DNA of 47,203 nt from Candidatus Avelusimicrobium facis (GTDB taxonomy: Bacteria > Elusimicrobiota > Elusimicrobia > Elusimicrobiales > Elusimicrobiaceae): positions 1 through 47,203 of the forward strand of contig CAAFHX010000027.1 of assembly GCA_900762815.1 (NCBI GenBank), read 5' to 3'. Below, piece by piece: positions 25,884-34,906 of this stretch (position 1 is its first letter; every line of letters starts with the position of its first letter). The translations under genes were made by a program, and so were the position numbers. Under the pieces are notes generated by a model. The model ran no database searches. It saw nothing but the letters and a program-made list of their open reading frames with translations, and was not told where the DNA came from.

Positions 25884-26969
25884 ATGTTGTATTACCTCTC
25901 GCTGTTTAAAGATGATTTGAGCTTTTTGAACATCTTTAACTATTTAACCTTCCGCACGGGCGGCGCCATTGTAACGGCGTTTTTGCTCTCGCTGTTGCTG
26001 GGGCCCGGTTTGGTGGCCAAATTGCGCAGCTACAAAATCCAGCAAATTGAACGCCAATACGGCCCGGCTTCGCACCTGGCTAAAAACGGCACGCCGACGA
26101 TGGGCGGTTTGCTGATTTTAATTACTCTGCTGACCAGCGTGCTCTTGTGGGCGCGGTTGGACAGCGCCTACATCGGGCTGATGGTCTTTACCACCGTTTG
26201 CTTGGCCTTTGCCGGGATTTTGGACGATTACACCAAACTGGTCAAGAGAAACCCCGAGGGGATTTCCTCCTCCGTCAAATTGGCCATTCAGCTGGTAACG
26301 GCTATCGTGGTGGTGGGCTATTTGGCCTTGAACCCGCCCAACGGACAATACACCACCTCGCTGATTATTCCGTATATGAGCAAGATGTTTATCAATTTAT
26401 CGGTGTTTTATTTTGCTTTTTCCATGCTGGTCATTGTCGGGGCGTCCAACGCCACCAATTTGACTGACGGCTTAGACGGCCTGGCTTGCGGTTGTATGGT
26501 GTTTGCCGCCGTTACTTACGGTGTGCTGGCCTATTTGGCGGGCAATGTGCAATTTGCCGATTATTTAAAAATCATTTATGTGCCCGGCGCGGGGGAAATT
26601 ACCGTGTTTTTGGGCGCGCTGGTGGGGGCGTGCTTGGGCTTTTTATGGTTCAACGCCTATCCGGCCAGCGTGTTCATGGGCGACACCAGCTCCCTCTTTT
26701 TGGGCGGTGTCTTGGGCACGGCGGCCTTGATTGTCAAACAAGAGCTGCTGCTGCCGATTGCCGGCGGGATTTTTGTATTGGAAACGCTCTCCGTCATGCT
26801 GCAAATGGGATATTTTAAATTGACCCATGGCAAACGCTTGTTTAAAATGGCGCCGATTCATCACCATTTTGAATTGTGCGGCGTGCCGGAGTCCAAGGTC
26901 ATTGTCCGGTTTTGGATTGTGGGCGCCATGCTGATGCTGTTGGCGTTGGCTTCTTTAAAAATACGGTAA
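25884..26969 (+). CDS. mraY: Phospho-MurNAc-pentapeptide transferase MraY
   Basis: 361 aa, about ten membrane helices. It transfers phospho-MurNAc-pentapeptide from UDP to undecaprenyl phosphate, making lipid I. Visible signatures are KNGTPTMGGLLIL, GILDDYTKLVKRN (catalytic DD), NATNLTDGLDGLA, FMGDTSSLFLGGVLG and the C-terminal APIHHHFELCG with the HHH motif. The usual FMGDTGS reads FMGDTSS here. AAGGAG in the murF end serves as ribosome site. murD, which often follows mraY, is absent; ftsW starts three bases after the stop. Confidence 0.97.
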   Translation: MLYYLSLFKDDLSFLNIFNYLTFRTGGAIVTAFLLSLLLGPGLVAKLRSYKIQQIERQYGPASHLAKNGTPTMGGLLILITLLTSVLLWARLDSAYIGLMVFTTVCLAFAGILDDYTKLVKRNPEGISSSVKLAIQLVTAIVVVGYLALNPPNGQYTTSLIIPYMSKMFINLSVFYFAFSMLVIVGASNATNLTDGLDGLACGCMVFAAVTYGVLAYLAGNVQFADYLKIIYVPGAGEITVFLGALVGACLGFLWFNAYPASVFMGDTSSLFLGGVLGTAALIVKQELLLPIAGGIFVLETLSVMLQMGYFKLTHGKRLFKMAPIHHHFELCGVPESKVIVRFWIVGAMLMLLALASLKIR

Positions 26970-26972
26970 ACT

Positions 26973-28184
26973 ATGATTTCTCTTTTCTCCAAACGCAAAC
27001 GCAAAAGTTATGCTCCCCGGCCAAACCGCTTATTTAAAGAGCCTGCCGAGCGCCAAACGCCGGCCGGCGGGGGGGAATGGACCCTGCTGCAGATAGACAA
27101 AAAGCTGGCGTTTATTACCTTTGCTTTTATTTGCTTTGGATTGATTTTTACCTACTCTTCCTCTGCCTTTGATTCCACGGCCTATTTTAAGCGGCAGGTG
27201 GTCTTTGACGCGCTGGGCGTTGTGGCGGCGCTGTTTCTGTCTCAAACGTATGAGCGGCTGCAGCAAATCTTTAAGCCTCTTTGGCTGATGTACATTACCT
27301 GGGTGCTGCTGGTGGTGGTGCTGTTTACGCAGCCGATTGCCAATGTGCACCGCTGGATTAATTTGGGCTTTTTTAACTTGCAGCCGTCTGAAGTAGCCAA
27401 GGTTACCCTGGTCATCTATATTGCCGATTATTTAAGCCACATGCAAGGCAAATTGGCCAAAAATTGGCGGCTGTTGGTCAAGCCCCTGGTGGTCAGCGGC
27501 ATTACCTTTGCCTTGATGATGCGCGCGCCGGATTTGGGCACCCCCATGCTGATGGGGGCCGTGGTGGTGGCCCTGTTGTTTGTGGCCGGGGCCAGCTTAA
27601 AGCATTTGGCGGTGCTGTTTGCCGCCGCGGTGCCGGTGATTGTATACCAACTGATTTTTTATACGTACCGCTTGGAGCGTTTGCTCTCTTTCTTAAACCC
27701 GGAGGCACAGGCCGGCGGGGCGGGGTACCAGCTGATGCAGTCCTTTTTGGCGGTAGGCTCCGGCGGTTGGTTTGGCAAAGGCTTGGGCAACAGCGAGCTG
27801 AAACTAGAATATTTGCCGGCTGCCCACACCGACTTTATTTTTTCTATAATGTGTGAAGAAATCGGGCTCATCGGCATTTTGGTGATTTTGGTTTTTTTCT
27901 GCTGTTTGCTGGTGCGCGGGGTCAGCTTGGCCCGGGTGGCCAAGAGCAGTTTTAACAGCTTGGTCATCTTCGGCATGACGCTGACCATTTGTTTGCAGGC
28001 TTTTTTTAATATGGCCATGGCCATTGGCCTGCTGCCCACCAAGGGCATTCCGCTGCCGTTTTTTTCGTACGGCGGGTCCTCGGTGATTATGACCTTGGTG
28101 ATGATGGGTATTATCGTCAATATGGCCGCCGTGCGTACGCCCCGGCGGGAAGATTATACGCAATACCGCAATAGGAACCGCTAA
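26973..28184 (+). CDS. ftsW: Peptidoglycan glycosyltransferase FtsW
   Basis: 403 aa SEDS-family protein with about ten membrane helices. Family motifs are GFFNLQPSEVAKV, KGLGNSELKLEYLPAAHTDFIFS followed by EEIGLIG, and LPTKGIPLPFFSYGGSS. SEDS proteins polymerise lipid II; position in the dcw cluster next to mraY and murG favours FtsW over RodA. The N-terminal cytoplasmic tail is basic (KRKRKSYAPRPNRLFK). The gene starts 3 nt after mraY and ends directly at the murG ATG (28185). Confidence 0.95.
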   Translation: MISLFSKRKRKSYAPRPNRLFKEPAERQTPAGGGEWTLLQIDKKLAFITFAFICFGLIFTYSSSAFDSTAYFKRQVVFDALGVVAALFLSQTYERLQQIFKPLWLMYITWVLLVVVLFTQPIANVHRWINLGFFNLQPSEVAKVTLVIYIADYLSHMQGKLAKNWRLLVKPLVVSGITFALMMRAPDLGTPMLMGAVVVALLFVAGASLKHLAVLFAAAVPVIVYQLIFYTYRLERLLSFLNPEAQAGGAGYQLMQSFLAVGSGGWFGKGLGNSELKLEYLPAAHTDFIFSIMCEEIGLIGILVILVFFCCLLVRGVSLARVAKSSFNSLVIFGMTLTICLQAFFNMAMAIGLLPTKGIPLPFFSYGGSSVIMTLVMMGIIVNMAAVRTPRREDYTQYRNRNR

Positions 28185-29279
28185 ATGAACAGACGCTTTA
28201 TTATCGCCTCCGGAGGAACGGGCGGACATTTTTACCCCGGCTTTGCCCTGGGCCGCTTGCTCAACAAACAAAACTGCAGCGTGTTGTTTGTGGTGCGCAA
28301 GGACGACCCGGCCATCCGCGTCTTGCAAGAAAACAAACTCAAATACCAAGAGATTGACTTGTGCTCTTTTCCGCGCAGTCTCAATCCGTTCAAACAGCTC
28401 GCTTTTGCCTGTAAACTCTGGGGCGCTTTGCGGCAAACCCGCCAAATTTTACGCCAATTTAAACCGGATGTAGCCGTGGGAACGGGGGGATATATTTCCT
28501 TCCCGCTGATTTTTTCGGCCCACTGCATGGGTATCAAAACGGTCGTGCATGATTCCAACACCAAAATCGGCCTCTCCAACCGGATTTGTTCGCATTTTAC
28601 CAATTTGTTTTTGCTGGGGCTGCCGGTTACCCGGCCCTTGCCCCACGCCCAATTGGTCGGCACCCCGATCCGCCGGGAATTTGCCGAACCGGTGGACCGC
28701 GCCCAAACCCTCACCCAGCTGGGGCTCAACCCGGATTTTAAAACCGTCCTGCTCTTTGGCGGCAGCCAAGGGGCGCGCAGCTTAAACCAGGCCCTGATAG
28801 CCGCCGTCAAACAGCTGGTGGCGGAAAACGAGCGGCTGCAATTTATTCACATCAGCGGCGAACGCTGGTATCAGAGCATTTCCAACCGCTACGGCAAAAC
28901 CCGCCGCGTGCTGGTGCTGCCGTATTCCAATGAAATCTATGACCTTATGCACACTTGCGACTTGGCCGTCTGCCGCAGCGGGGCGGGCACTCTGGCCGAG
29001 CTGGTGTATTGCAAAAAGCCCGCCATTTTGGTGCCCTTGCCTACGGCTGCAGCCAATCATCAGTTCTATAATGCCAAAATCTTGCAAAGCGTGGGCTGCG
29101 CCGCCTTGGTGGAGCAGAGTCCCCAGCTGGAGAATGAGCTTTACATCTTGCTGGACCGCATTCTCAATGCCGCCAATAACTGCATTTTGCAAACCATGCA
29201 GGCCAACTTTGCCAAATTGGATTTACCCGACCCGATGCAATCGGCTGAAAACATCGCCCGCCTGCTCAAAAAACTGTAA
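28185..29279 (+). CDS. murG: UDP-GlcNAc transferase MurG
   Basis: 364 aa GT-B glycosyltransferase that adds GlcNAc to lipid I at the inner face of the membrane, making lipid II. Visible signatures are SGGTGGHFYPGFALG (first glycine loop), AVGTGGYISFP, LFGGSQGARSLNQAL (second loop), and CRSGAGTLAELVYCKKPAILVPLP with AANHQFYNA. It is the last dcw gene here: murC, murB, ddl and ftsQAZ do not follow. Its stop at 29277 is only seven bases before the -35 of the next promoter. Confidence 0.97.
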   Translation: MNRRFIIASGGTGGHFYPGFALGRLLNKQNCSVLFVVRKDDPAIRVLQENKLKYQEIDLCSFPRSLNPFKQLAFACKLWGALRQTRQILRQFKPDVAVGTGGYISFPLIFSAHCMGIKTVVHDSNTKIGLSNRICSHFTNLFLLGLPVTRPLPHAQLVGTPIRREFAEPVDRAQTLTQLGLNPDFKTVLLFGGSQGARSLNQALIAAVKQLVAENERLQFIHISGERWYQSISNRYGKTRRVLVLPYSNEIYDLMHTCDLAVCRSGAGTLAELVYCKKPAILVPLPTAAANHQFYNAKILQSVGCAALVEQSPQLENELYILLDRILNAANNCILQTMQANFAKLDLPDPMQSAENIARLLKKL

Positions 29280-29286
29280 AAAACGC

Positions 29287-29315
29287 TTGACATCAGACAA
29301 ATTGTTGTTTACACT
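29287..29315 (+). promoter_or_regulatory. Strong promoter of the pilin-fusion gene
   Basis: TTGACA (29287-29292), 17 bp, TACACT (29310-29315). Leader of about 29 nt with a GGGAGGGGGA ribosome site at 29337-29346 before ATG 29351. The gene is therefore set apart from the murG operon. Confidence 0.7.
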
Positions 29316-29350
29316 TAAAAAAAGACTCTTTGAGTAGGGAGGGGGATTTT

Positions 29351-30766
29351 ATGCGCAAACACGGTTTTACGCTGACGGAATTATTGGTCGTCATTCTCAT
29401 TGTTGGTGTTTTGGCGGCGGTGGCGGTGCCCAGCTATATCAATGCCGTCAATCTCAGCCGCTTAAGCACGCTGTTGCCCACGGCCAAAGCGCTTAAAGAA
29501 GCGCAAGAGCGCATCTACATGGCTTCCGGTAAATATACCGACACAGTAACCGATTTGGATTTGTCTGCTCCCGGTGTAAAAAATGGGGGGAAAATACTCA
29601 ATAAAACAGAGCAATATGTGTTAACCAACCAAAGTGAAGATTCTGCCGCACATAATGCCATTACCGCCGAAAACAGCAAAATACCCAATAACAAGCTGGT
29701 GGTGTATTTGAACCATAGCCCCAACTTTGCCGGAGATGTCCACTGCGAGGCCTTGACCTCGGATAAGAAAGCGCTGCAACTGTGCACCACCCAAGGCGGC
29801 ACCCAAATAGGAACCAAAGAGCAATATACCGTCTTTCTGCTTTCCGGTGCGGGAACGGGCAAACTGACCTCTTGGCCCAAGCAAGGGGAATGCCAAAAGT
29901 ATGCCCAATACCTCAATTGCGCCCGATATACAAACGAGGATGGCAGCTGGTATGAAAGTTATGACAATAACGGCATTTTGTTTGAACAATACTTTGATAA
30001 AGACAACCAACGCTATTACGCCAAACAAGCCCACTTAAATGACGGAACCGTGGGGGAAGCTTGGTGGGAAAACGGCGTAATGACCAAACAAACCAAACAA
30101 TACGCCAATGGCAATATGGCAGAATGGGGTTATGATGAAAAGGGCATAAAAAACTTCTTTGAGCTCAAGGATTCTGCCGGCAACATGCTCCAGAAAGCGA
30201 CCTACGACGAAAAAGGGAAACGCACTTCTTACCAGTGGTTTGAAAATAATAATCTCAGACAAGTCCATTCCTATGACAAGGACAACAAGATAAGCGGTAC
30301 CACCGTCTATTGGAGCAATAACCCGGGCAAGGTGCAGTTTTACAATGAGTACGCCTCCGACGGCTCGGCCGTGGCGCAGACCAAATACTGGCCTGACGGC
30401 AGCGTGCGCGGATATTATACCCTGGCCTCGGACGCACAAAGCGGGATAGACAGCGATGGCCGCATCGCCACGGAATACAACAAGGACGGTTCACTGCGCC
30501 GCAGCGAGGACTATTCCTCCCCCGGATACAGCAGTATGATATATGAATACAGCCCGGACGGTACCTACATTGCTAAGCCGCCCATCTCCACCACAACCAA
30601 GGGGGAAGGCCAGCCCAACCCGGACCCCTCCACTTGGACGCGCGGCACCTATACGGTGGGGACCCATGGCGATGTAACCCGTTCCGACGGCGTAACGGTG
30701 CCGGGCAGCGGCAATTTCCCCAAATTGTGCGTCTCTCACCCGGACCAGCCGCAATGTGCGGGCTAA
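29351..30766 (+). CDS. Pilin fused to MORN/YwqK-like repeats
   Basis: 471 aa, about three times a normal pilin. Short basic leader MRKHG, prepilin peptidase site G5|F6 with Glu at mature +5 (FTLTE), hydrophobic helix LLVVILIVGVLAAVAVPSY, and the pilin head start with ALKEAQERIYMASGKY. Two Cys pairs lie at about 130-185. From about residue 195 the chain changes to a series of Tyr/Gly/Asp-Gly repeats of 20-25 residues (DGSWYESYDNNG, GEAWWENGVMTKQ, ANGNMAEWGYDEKG, TYDEKGKRTSYQW, PDGSVRGYY, NKDGSLRRSEDY), the pattern of MORN_2/YwqK-type repeats. The tail ends with VCSHPDQPQCAG-like cysteines. A surface-exposed, repeat-bearing minor pilin or adhesin is inferred. TTG 29330 is an unlikely start. Confidence 0.88.
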   Translation: MRKHGFTLTELLVVILIVGVLAAVAVPSYINAVNLSRLSTLLPTAKALKEAQERIYMASGKYTDTVTDLDLSAPGVKNGGKILNKTEQYVLTNQSEDSAAHNAITAENSKIPNNKLVVYLNHSPNFAGDVHCEALTSDKKALQLCTTQGGTQIGTKEQYTVFLLSGAGTGKLTSWPKQGECQKYAQYLNCARYTNEDGSWYESYDNNGILFEQYFDKDNQRYYAKQAHLNDGTVGEAWWENGVMTKQTKQYANGNMAEWGYDEKGIKNFFELKDSAGNMLQKATYDEKGKRTSYQWFENNNLRQVHSYDKDNKISGTTVYWSNNPGKVQFYNEYASDGSAVAQTKYWPDGSVRGYYTLASDAQSGIDSDGRIATEYNKDGSLRRSEDYSSPGYSSMIYEYSPDGTYIAKPPISTTTKGEGQPNPDPSTWTRGTYTVGTHGDVTRSDGVTVPGSGNFPKLCVSHPDQPQCAG

Positions 30767-30797
30767 AGCCCAAAATGCTATACTATATCTATAAGCT

Positions 30798-30836
30798 GCG
30801 CTCCCTGCAAAAACACCTGCGGGGAGCGCTTTTATT
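30798..30836 (+). terminator. Intrinsic terminator after the pilin fusion
   Basis: GCGCTCCC (30798-30805) and GGGGAGCGC (30821-30829) followed by TTTTATTT. Confidence 0.88.
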
Positions 30837-30845
30837 TGCTATAAT
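30837..30845 (+). promoter_or_regulatory. Extended -10 promoter of rpsO-pnp
   Basis: TGC plus TATAAT (30840-30845), a full extended -10, directly after the terminator T-run. No good -35 is visible. The leader to the rpsO ATG is about 110 nt. Confidence 0.6.
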
Positions 30846-30877
30846 AATAAAGTACTGTAAGTACAAAAAACTAAAAA

Positions 30878-30947
30878 GGAGAAGGTTGGACTCCGGCTCG
30901 GTGTTTCCTAAGGTGATGGGACGCTTGGTCGTTACAGTTTTCAACCT
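30878..30947 (+). promoter_or_regulatory. Candidate rpsO leader pseudoknot (S15 autoregulation)
   Basis: GGAG (30878-30881) pairs with CTCC (30891-30894). Its loop holds AGGTTG (30883-30888), which is complementary to CAACCT (30942-30947), 15 bases before the rpsO ATG; together they form an H-type pseudoknot. Between them GTGTTTC (30901-30907) pairs with GGGACGC (30918-30924) with three G-U pairs. In several bacteria S15 represses its own mRNA through leader structures with G-U/G-C helices; that link is inference here. Confidence 0.4.
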
Positions 30948-30961
30948 AAGTGTATAAAAAG

Positions 30962-31231
30962 ATGGTACTTTCCATGCAAGACAGAAAAGACATTATTGGC
31001 AAATTCCAAAGCAGCCCGGCCGATACCGGCTCCGCCGCTGTGCAAATTGCCTTGATTACCGAACGGATCAGCTACATTTCCAATCACTTGAAAGCCAATC
31101 CGAAAGATTTTGCCGGTGAACGCGGCCTGAACAAACTGGTCGGCCAACGCAAACGCCTGCTCGCCTATTTGAAGAAATCCGATTTCGCCAAATACCAGCA
31201 AGTTACCAAAGAACTCAAATTAAGGAAATAA
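30962..31231 (+). CDS. rpsO: Small ribosomal subunit protein uS15
   Basis: 89 aa, exactly the E. coli length when started at ATG 30962 (MVLSMQDRKDIIGKF aligns with the usual MSLS... start); a GTG at 30950 and ATG at 30974 are less fitting. Hallmarks are DTGSAAVQIALITERI, the H-like helix YISNHLKANPKDF, RGLNKLVGQRKRLLAYLKK and the basic end. S15 binds the central domain of 16S rRNA early in 30S assembly. It precedes pnp by six bases, the conserved rpsO-pnp pairing. Confidence 0.95.
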   Translation: MVLSMQDRKDIIGKFQSSPADTGSAAVQIALITERISYISNHLKANPKDFAGERGLNKLVGQRKRLLAYLKKSDFAKYQQVTKELKLRK

Positions 31232-31237
31232 CCCCGT

Positions 31238-33349
31238 ATGGAAAATTTCAACCATAAATTTGACATCCAGTCTCTAGATGTGGAAGTCGGCGGCCAGACG
31301 ATTAACCTGCAAACGGGGTTGATTGCCAAACAAGCCGACGGCGCCGTCCTGGTCACCTTGGGCGAAACCAAAGTGTTGGCCACGGCCGTTAGCACCAAAG
31401 AGCAAAAGCCGGGCCTGTCCGACTTTATGCCTCTGACGGTCAACTATAAGGAACGCACCTATGCCGCCGGCAAAATCCCGGGCGGGTTCTTTAAACGCGA
31501 AGGCCGCGCCAGCAAGAAAGAAACCCTTTCTTCGCGCATCATTGACCGCACGCTGCGCCCGATCTTCCCCGAAGGCTTCGCCTGTGAAACCAACGTTACC
31601 GCCATGGTGTTGTCTTCCGATGATTTACACGGTGCCGACGTCATCAGCGTGTTGGCCTCTTCGGCTGCGCTGGTCATTTCGTCTATTCCGTTTAACGAGC
31701 CGGTGGCCGCCGTGCGCATCGGCCGCATCAACGGCCAATACATCGTCAACCCCACCAAAAAACAAGAAGCCGACTGCGATATGGACCTGGTCATCGCCGG
31801 TTCCGCGCAGGGCTTGCTGATGGTGGAAGGCGGCGCGAAAGAAGTGGAAGAAGAAGCCATTATCAAAGCCATGGAAATCGCCAAGCCGGAAATTGACAAA
31901 ATGTGCGCTGTGCAGCTTAAACTGCGCGAATTGGCCGGCAAACCCAAATTTGCCTACACCGCCGAGAAATTGCCGCAGGAAGTGGCTGATTTGGCCAACG
32001 GCAAATTCCGCGAAGAAGCCAAAAAGATTTTGCACGCGTTTTCCGACAAACAAACCCGCGACCTGCAAGTGGCCCAGCTCAAAGCCTCTTTTACCGAAGA
32101 GCTGACCGCTACGTATGGCGACAATGCCGCCACCTATGCCGCCGTGGCCTTGGAAAACATCATGTACGAAGAGTCCCGCGCCATGGTCTTGCACGAGAAT
32201 GTGCGTGTGGACGGCCGCAAGCCCGACGAAATCCGCCCGCTGAGCTCTATGGTGGGGTTGTTGCCCCGCGCGCACGGCTCTGCCCTCTTTACGCGCGGCC
32301 AGACGCAAGCCTTGGCCGTGTGCACTTTGGGCACGCCCGATGACCAGCAAATGGTGGAAGGGTTGGACGAGACGACCTACGAACGCTTTATGTTGCACTA
32401 CAACTTCCCGGGCTTTGCCACGGGCGAATGCAAACCGGACCGCAGCCCCGGCCGCCGCGAAATCGGCCACGGGGAATTGGCCCGCAGAGCGTTGATGCCC
32501 CTCTTGCCCAGCGAAGAAGAATTCCCTTACACCATCCGTGTGGTGTCTGATATTATGGAATCCAACGGTTCCTCCTCCATGGCCAGCGTCTGCGGCGGCA
32601 GCTTGTCGCTCTTTGACGCGGGCGTGCCGATGAAATCGGCTTGCTCCGGCATTGCCATGGGCGCCATCAGCGGCGACGGCAAATTTGTCGTTTTGTCCGA
32701 TATCATGGGCTTGGAAGACCACTTGGGCGATATGGACTTTAAACTGACCGGCTCGCGCAAGGGTATTACGGCCTTCCAAATGGACGTAAAACTCAAAACC
32801 GGTATTCCTTTGGACATTCTGCGCCAGGCCATCGCGCAAGCGACCCGCGGCCGCTTGTTCATCATGGACCACATGGAAAAGACCATCGCCGCGCCGAAAC
32901 AGAATGTTTCCCGCTATGCCCCGGTCATCTTCAAAATGAAGATCCCCGTGGACAAAATCGGTGCCTTAATCGGCCCCGGCGGCAAAAACATCAAACGCAT
33001 TACCGAATCTACCGACACCAAGATTGACATCCAAGAAGACGGCACGGTAACCATCGCCGCCGCCAACGGCGACAAGCTGGACCAAGCCAAGGCCGAAATT
33101 GACATGATGACGGCCGAAGCCGAAGTGGGCAAGATTTACAAAGGTAAAGTCGTGTCCATTCAGCCGTTCGGCGCGTTTGTGGAAATTTTGCCGGGCAAAG
33201 ACGGTCTGCTGCACATTTCCGAAATTGAAAAACACCGCATCAACAAGGTGGAAGATGTTCTCCACTTGGGCGATACGGTGGAAGTGAAATGTGTGGAGAT
33301 TGACGGCAACGGGAAAGTGCGCCTCTCGCGCAAGGTCTTGTTGAAATAG
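31238..33349 (+). CDS. pnp: Polyribonucleotide nucleotidyltransferase (PNPase)
   Basis: 703 aa, full length. Two RNase PH-like domains (first from about 15, with [14 protein letters not shown] and [20 protein letters not shown]; second from about 315, with [42 protein letters not shown] and [21 protein letters not shown], the catalytic region), then KH ([15 protein letters not shown]) and S1 ([28 protein letters not shown]). It degrades RNA 3' to 5' with phosphate and can add tails. Co-transcribed with rpsO and closed by the terminator at 33374-33405. Confidence 0.98.
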   Translation: MENFNHKFDIQSLDVEVGGQTINLQTGLIAKQADGAVLVTLGETKVLATAVSTKEQKPGLSDFMPLTVNYKERTYAAGKIPGGFFKREGRASKKETLSSRIIDRTLRPIFPEGFACETNVTAMVLSSDDLHGADVISVLASSAALVISSIPFNEPVAAVRIGRINGQYIVNPTKKQEADCDMDLVIAGSAQGLLMVEGGAKEVEEEAIIKAMEIAKPEIDKMCAVQLKLRELAGKPKFAYTAEKLPQEVADLANGKFREEAKKILHAFSDKQTRDLQVAQLKASFTEELTATYGDNAATYAAVALENIMYEESRAMVLHENVRVDGRKPDEIRPLSSMVGLLPRAHGSALFTRGQTQALAVCTLGTPDDQQMVEGLDETTYERFMLHYNFPGFATGECKPDRSPGRREIGHGELARRALMPLLPSEEEFPYTIRVVSDIMESNGSSSMASVCGGSLSLFDAGVPMKSACSGIAMGAISGDGKFVVLSDIMGLEDHLGDMDFKLTGSRKGITAFQMDVKLKTGIPLDILRQAIAQATRGRLFIMDHMEKTIAAPKQNVSRYAPVIFKMKIPVDKIGALIGPGGKNIKRITESTDTKIDIQEDGTVTIAAANGDKLDQAKAEIDMMTAEAEVGKIYKGKVVSIQPFGAFVEILPGKDGLLHISEIEKHRINKVEDVLHLGDTVEVKCVEIDGNGKVRLSRKVLLK

Positions 33350-33373
33350 TCTTTGCAAACGCAACGATATGAA

Positions 33374-33405
33374 ACGGGCGGAGCTTTTGGCTCCGCCCGT
33401 TTTTA
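33374..33405 (+). terminator. Intrinsic terminator of rpsO-pnp
   Basis: ACGGGCGGAGC (33374-33384) and GCTCCGCCCGT (33390-33400), 11-bp perfect stem, then TTTTT. Confidence 0.92.
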
Positions 33406-33438
33406 CACAAAACTGCTGCAAGCGTGCGCACAAAAAGG

Positions 33439-33444
33439 TAAAAT
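33439..33444 (+). promoter_or_regulatory. -10 box of the trypsin-like lipoprotein gene
   Basis: TAAAAT (33439-33444) ends ten bases before ATG 33455. No clear ribosome site. Confidence 0.4.
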
Positions 33445-33454
33445 AAACTATCCT

Positions 33455-34813
33455 ATGAAAACATTGCTCACCCGTTTTTGCGTCCTTAGTTTATCTGCTG
33501 TGCTGCTGTTGCAGGGCTGCACCTATCAGGGCAAACTCCGCCGCGGCATTTATCACCCCAAGCCGGAAAAAGAAAAAATAGACGCCAAAGTCTTGGTCGT
33601 CAACGACCGCTATTTTCCCGCCAAAGTTAATTTAGACGTAGACGGCCAATACACCTACCAGCTGCGCGAAGGGCTGCCCATTGCCGTGGCCGACGCCTTG
33701 GGCTCTCTGTTTACGCAGGTGGACGTGGACGAGTACAAAAATAAAGATAAGTACGACTATATTGCCGAAATTGAATATAAGGCGCAAATCTCCTTGGGCG
33801 CCGTCAAAATTGAATACAAAAATGTTCTCCTGCCGGAATACAGTTTTGACCCCACGCTCTTTACCCGGCTGACCATTACCCTGCGCAACCCCAAAACGGG
33901 CTACGCCGTGGCCCGCTTTAGTGAAGAAGTGCCCACCGTCTTGCCCACCTACCGCAACGACGCCGGGGTGTGGAGCGCGGGGATGCTGACGCTGCTTTCG
34001 CTGGGCTTGCTCTCTCCGCTGGAGGTGCAAGTCATCGGCAGCAAAATACGCAAACGCCTGGAAAAGGGCATAGCGCTTTCTTTATCTCATGAAATTATGC
34101 CCCGTCTGCGCGACAGCCGGGTAAATTTCACCCCGGACCACCCCACCGAAAAGAGCAATACCCGCGTAGACGGCAAGTACCTGCCGTTTATGAAAGCGAC
34201 CGTGTATATTTTCACCGAGGACGGCCTGGGTTCGGGCTTTTTCATCAGTTCCGACGGATATATTTTGACCAACCGGCATGTGGTGGGAGACGCGCGGGAC
34301 GTTTCGGTGGTGCTTTATGACGAGCGGGGTCAAATGGATAAAACCAGCCCCATTACCTCCCCGGAGGAAAAAAACATCATCAATAAAGTGCGTTTTGCCA
34401 AGGTTTTGCAAACCAATAAAACGCGGGATTTGGCTTTGCTTAAAATAGAGGGGGAGAATTACCCTTACCTGGAGTTGGAATTCAACCGCAAGGCCTATGC
34501 CACCGGCAAAGAAGTGGTGGCCATCGGCGCCCCCAAAAGCATAGAATGGTCCGTCAGCCAAGGCATTCTCAGCGCCGTGCGCGACAACAACGGCGTAGAC
34601 ACCCTGCAGACCGATGCGGCCATCAACGGGGGCAACAGCGGCGGTCCGCTGATCAGTTTAGACAGCGGCCGGGTGCTGGGGATTAACTCTTGGGCGCGCG
34701 GAGGGTCGGCGGAGGAACATGTGGAAAACTTAAACTTTGCCATTTCCGCCTACGAAGCGCAACGCACGCTGGACTTGAGCCAACCGCTGCACCTGCCGGC
34801 CAAAGCGCCTTGA
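33455..34813 (+). CDS. Trypsin-like serine protease lipoprotein
   Basis: 452 aa. Signal peptide with lipobox LLQGC (Cys22). Residues about 25-235 form an N-terminal domain of unknown family (YTYQLREGLPIAVADALGSLF, PEYSFDPTLFTRLTITLRNPKTGY) containing one short hydrophobic stretch. A chymotrypsin-fold protease domain follows, with His in GYILTNRHVVGDA, Asp in TRDLALLKIEG and Ser in INGGNSGGPL, all intact. This is HtrA/DegP-like in the protease part but has no PDZ domain after it. It probably works in the periplasm, anchored to a membrane; quality control is a reasonable but unproven role. It stands alone between the pnp terminator and accB. Confidence 0.88.
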   Translation: MKTLLTRFCVLSLSAVLLLQGCTYQGKLRRGIYHPKPEKEKIDAKVLVVNDRYFPAKVNLDVDGQYTYQLREGLPIAVADALGSLFTQVDVDEYKNKDKYDYIAEIEYKAQISLGAVKIEYKNVLLPEYSFDPTLFTRLTITLRNPKTGYAVARFSEEVPTVLPTYRNDAGVWSAGMLTLLSLGLLSPLEVQVIGSKIRKRLEKGIALSLSHEIMPRLRDSRVNFTPDHPTEKSNTRVDGKYLPFMKATVYIFTEDGLGSGFFISSDGYILTNRHVVGDARDVSVVLYDERGQMDKTSPITSPEEKNIINKVRFAKVLQTNKTRDLALLKIEGENYPYLELEFNRKAYATGKEVVAIGAPKSIEWSVSQGILSAVRDNNGVDTLQTDAAINGGNSGGPLISLDSGRVLGINSWARGGSAEEHVENLNFAISAYEAQRTLDLSQPLHLPAKAP

Positions 34814-34842
34814 TTTCTACGCGCAAAGCCGTCAAAATTATG

Positions 34843-34848
34843 TAAAAT
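34843..34848 (+). promoter_or_regulatory. -10 box of accB
   Basis: TAAAAT (34843-34848) after ATG-T, predicting a leader of about 50 nt that contains an imperfect TTGGGCC/GGCCCCAA hairpin (34865-34883) and an AGAGGG site before ATG 34907. Confidence 0.4.
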
Positions 34849-34906
34849 AATAGAAACATGGAGTTGGGCCTATGGCCCCAATATTGTGTAAGAGGGCACA
34901 TTCTTT

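Noticed and set aside
31625..32872. 415-codon minus-strand frame opposite pnp
   Set aside because: pnp is certain on the plus strand; the minus frame is rich in Ala, Gly, His and Gln typical of antisense shadows.
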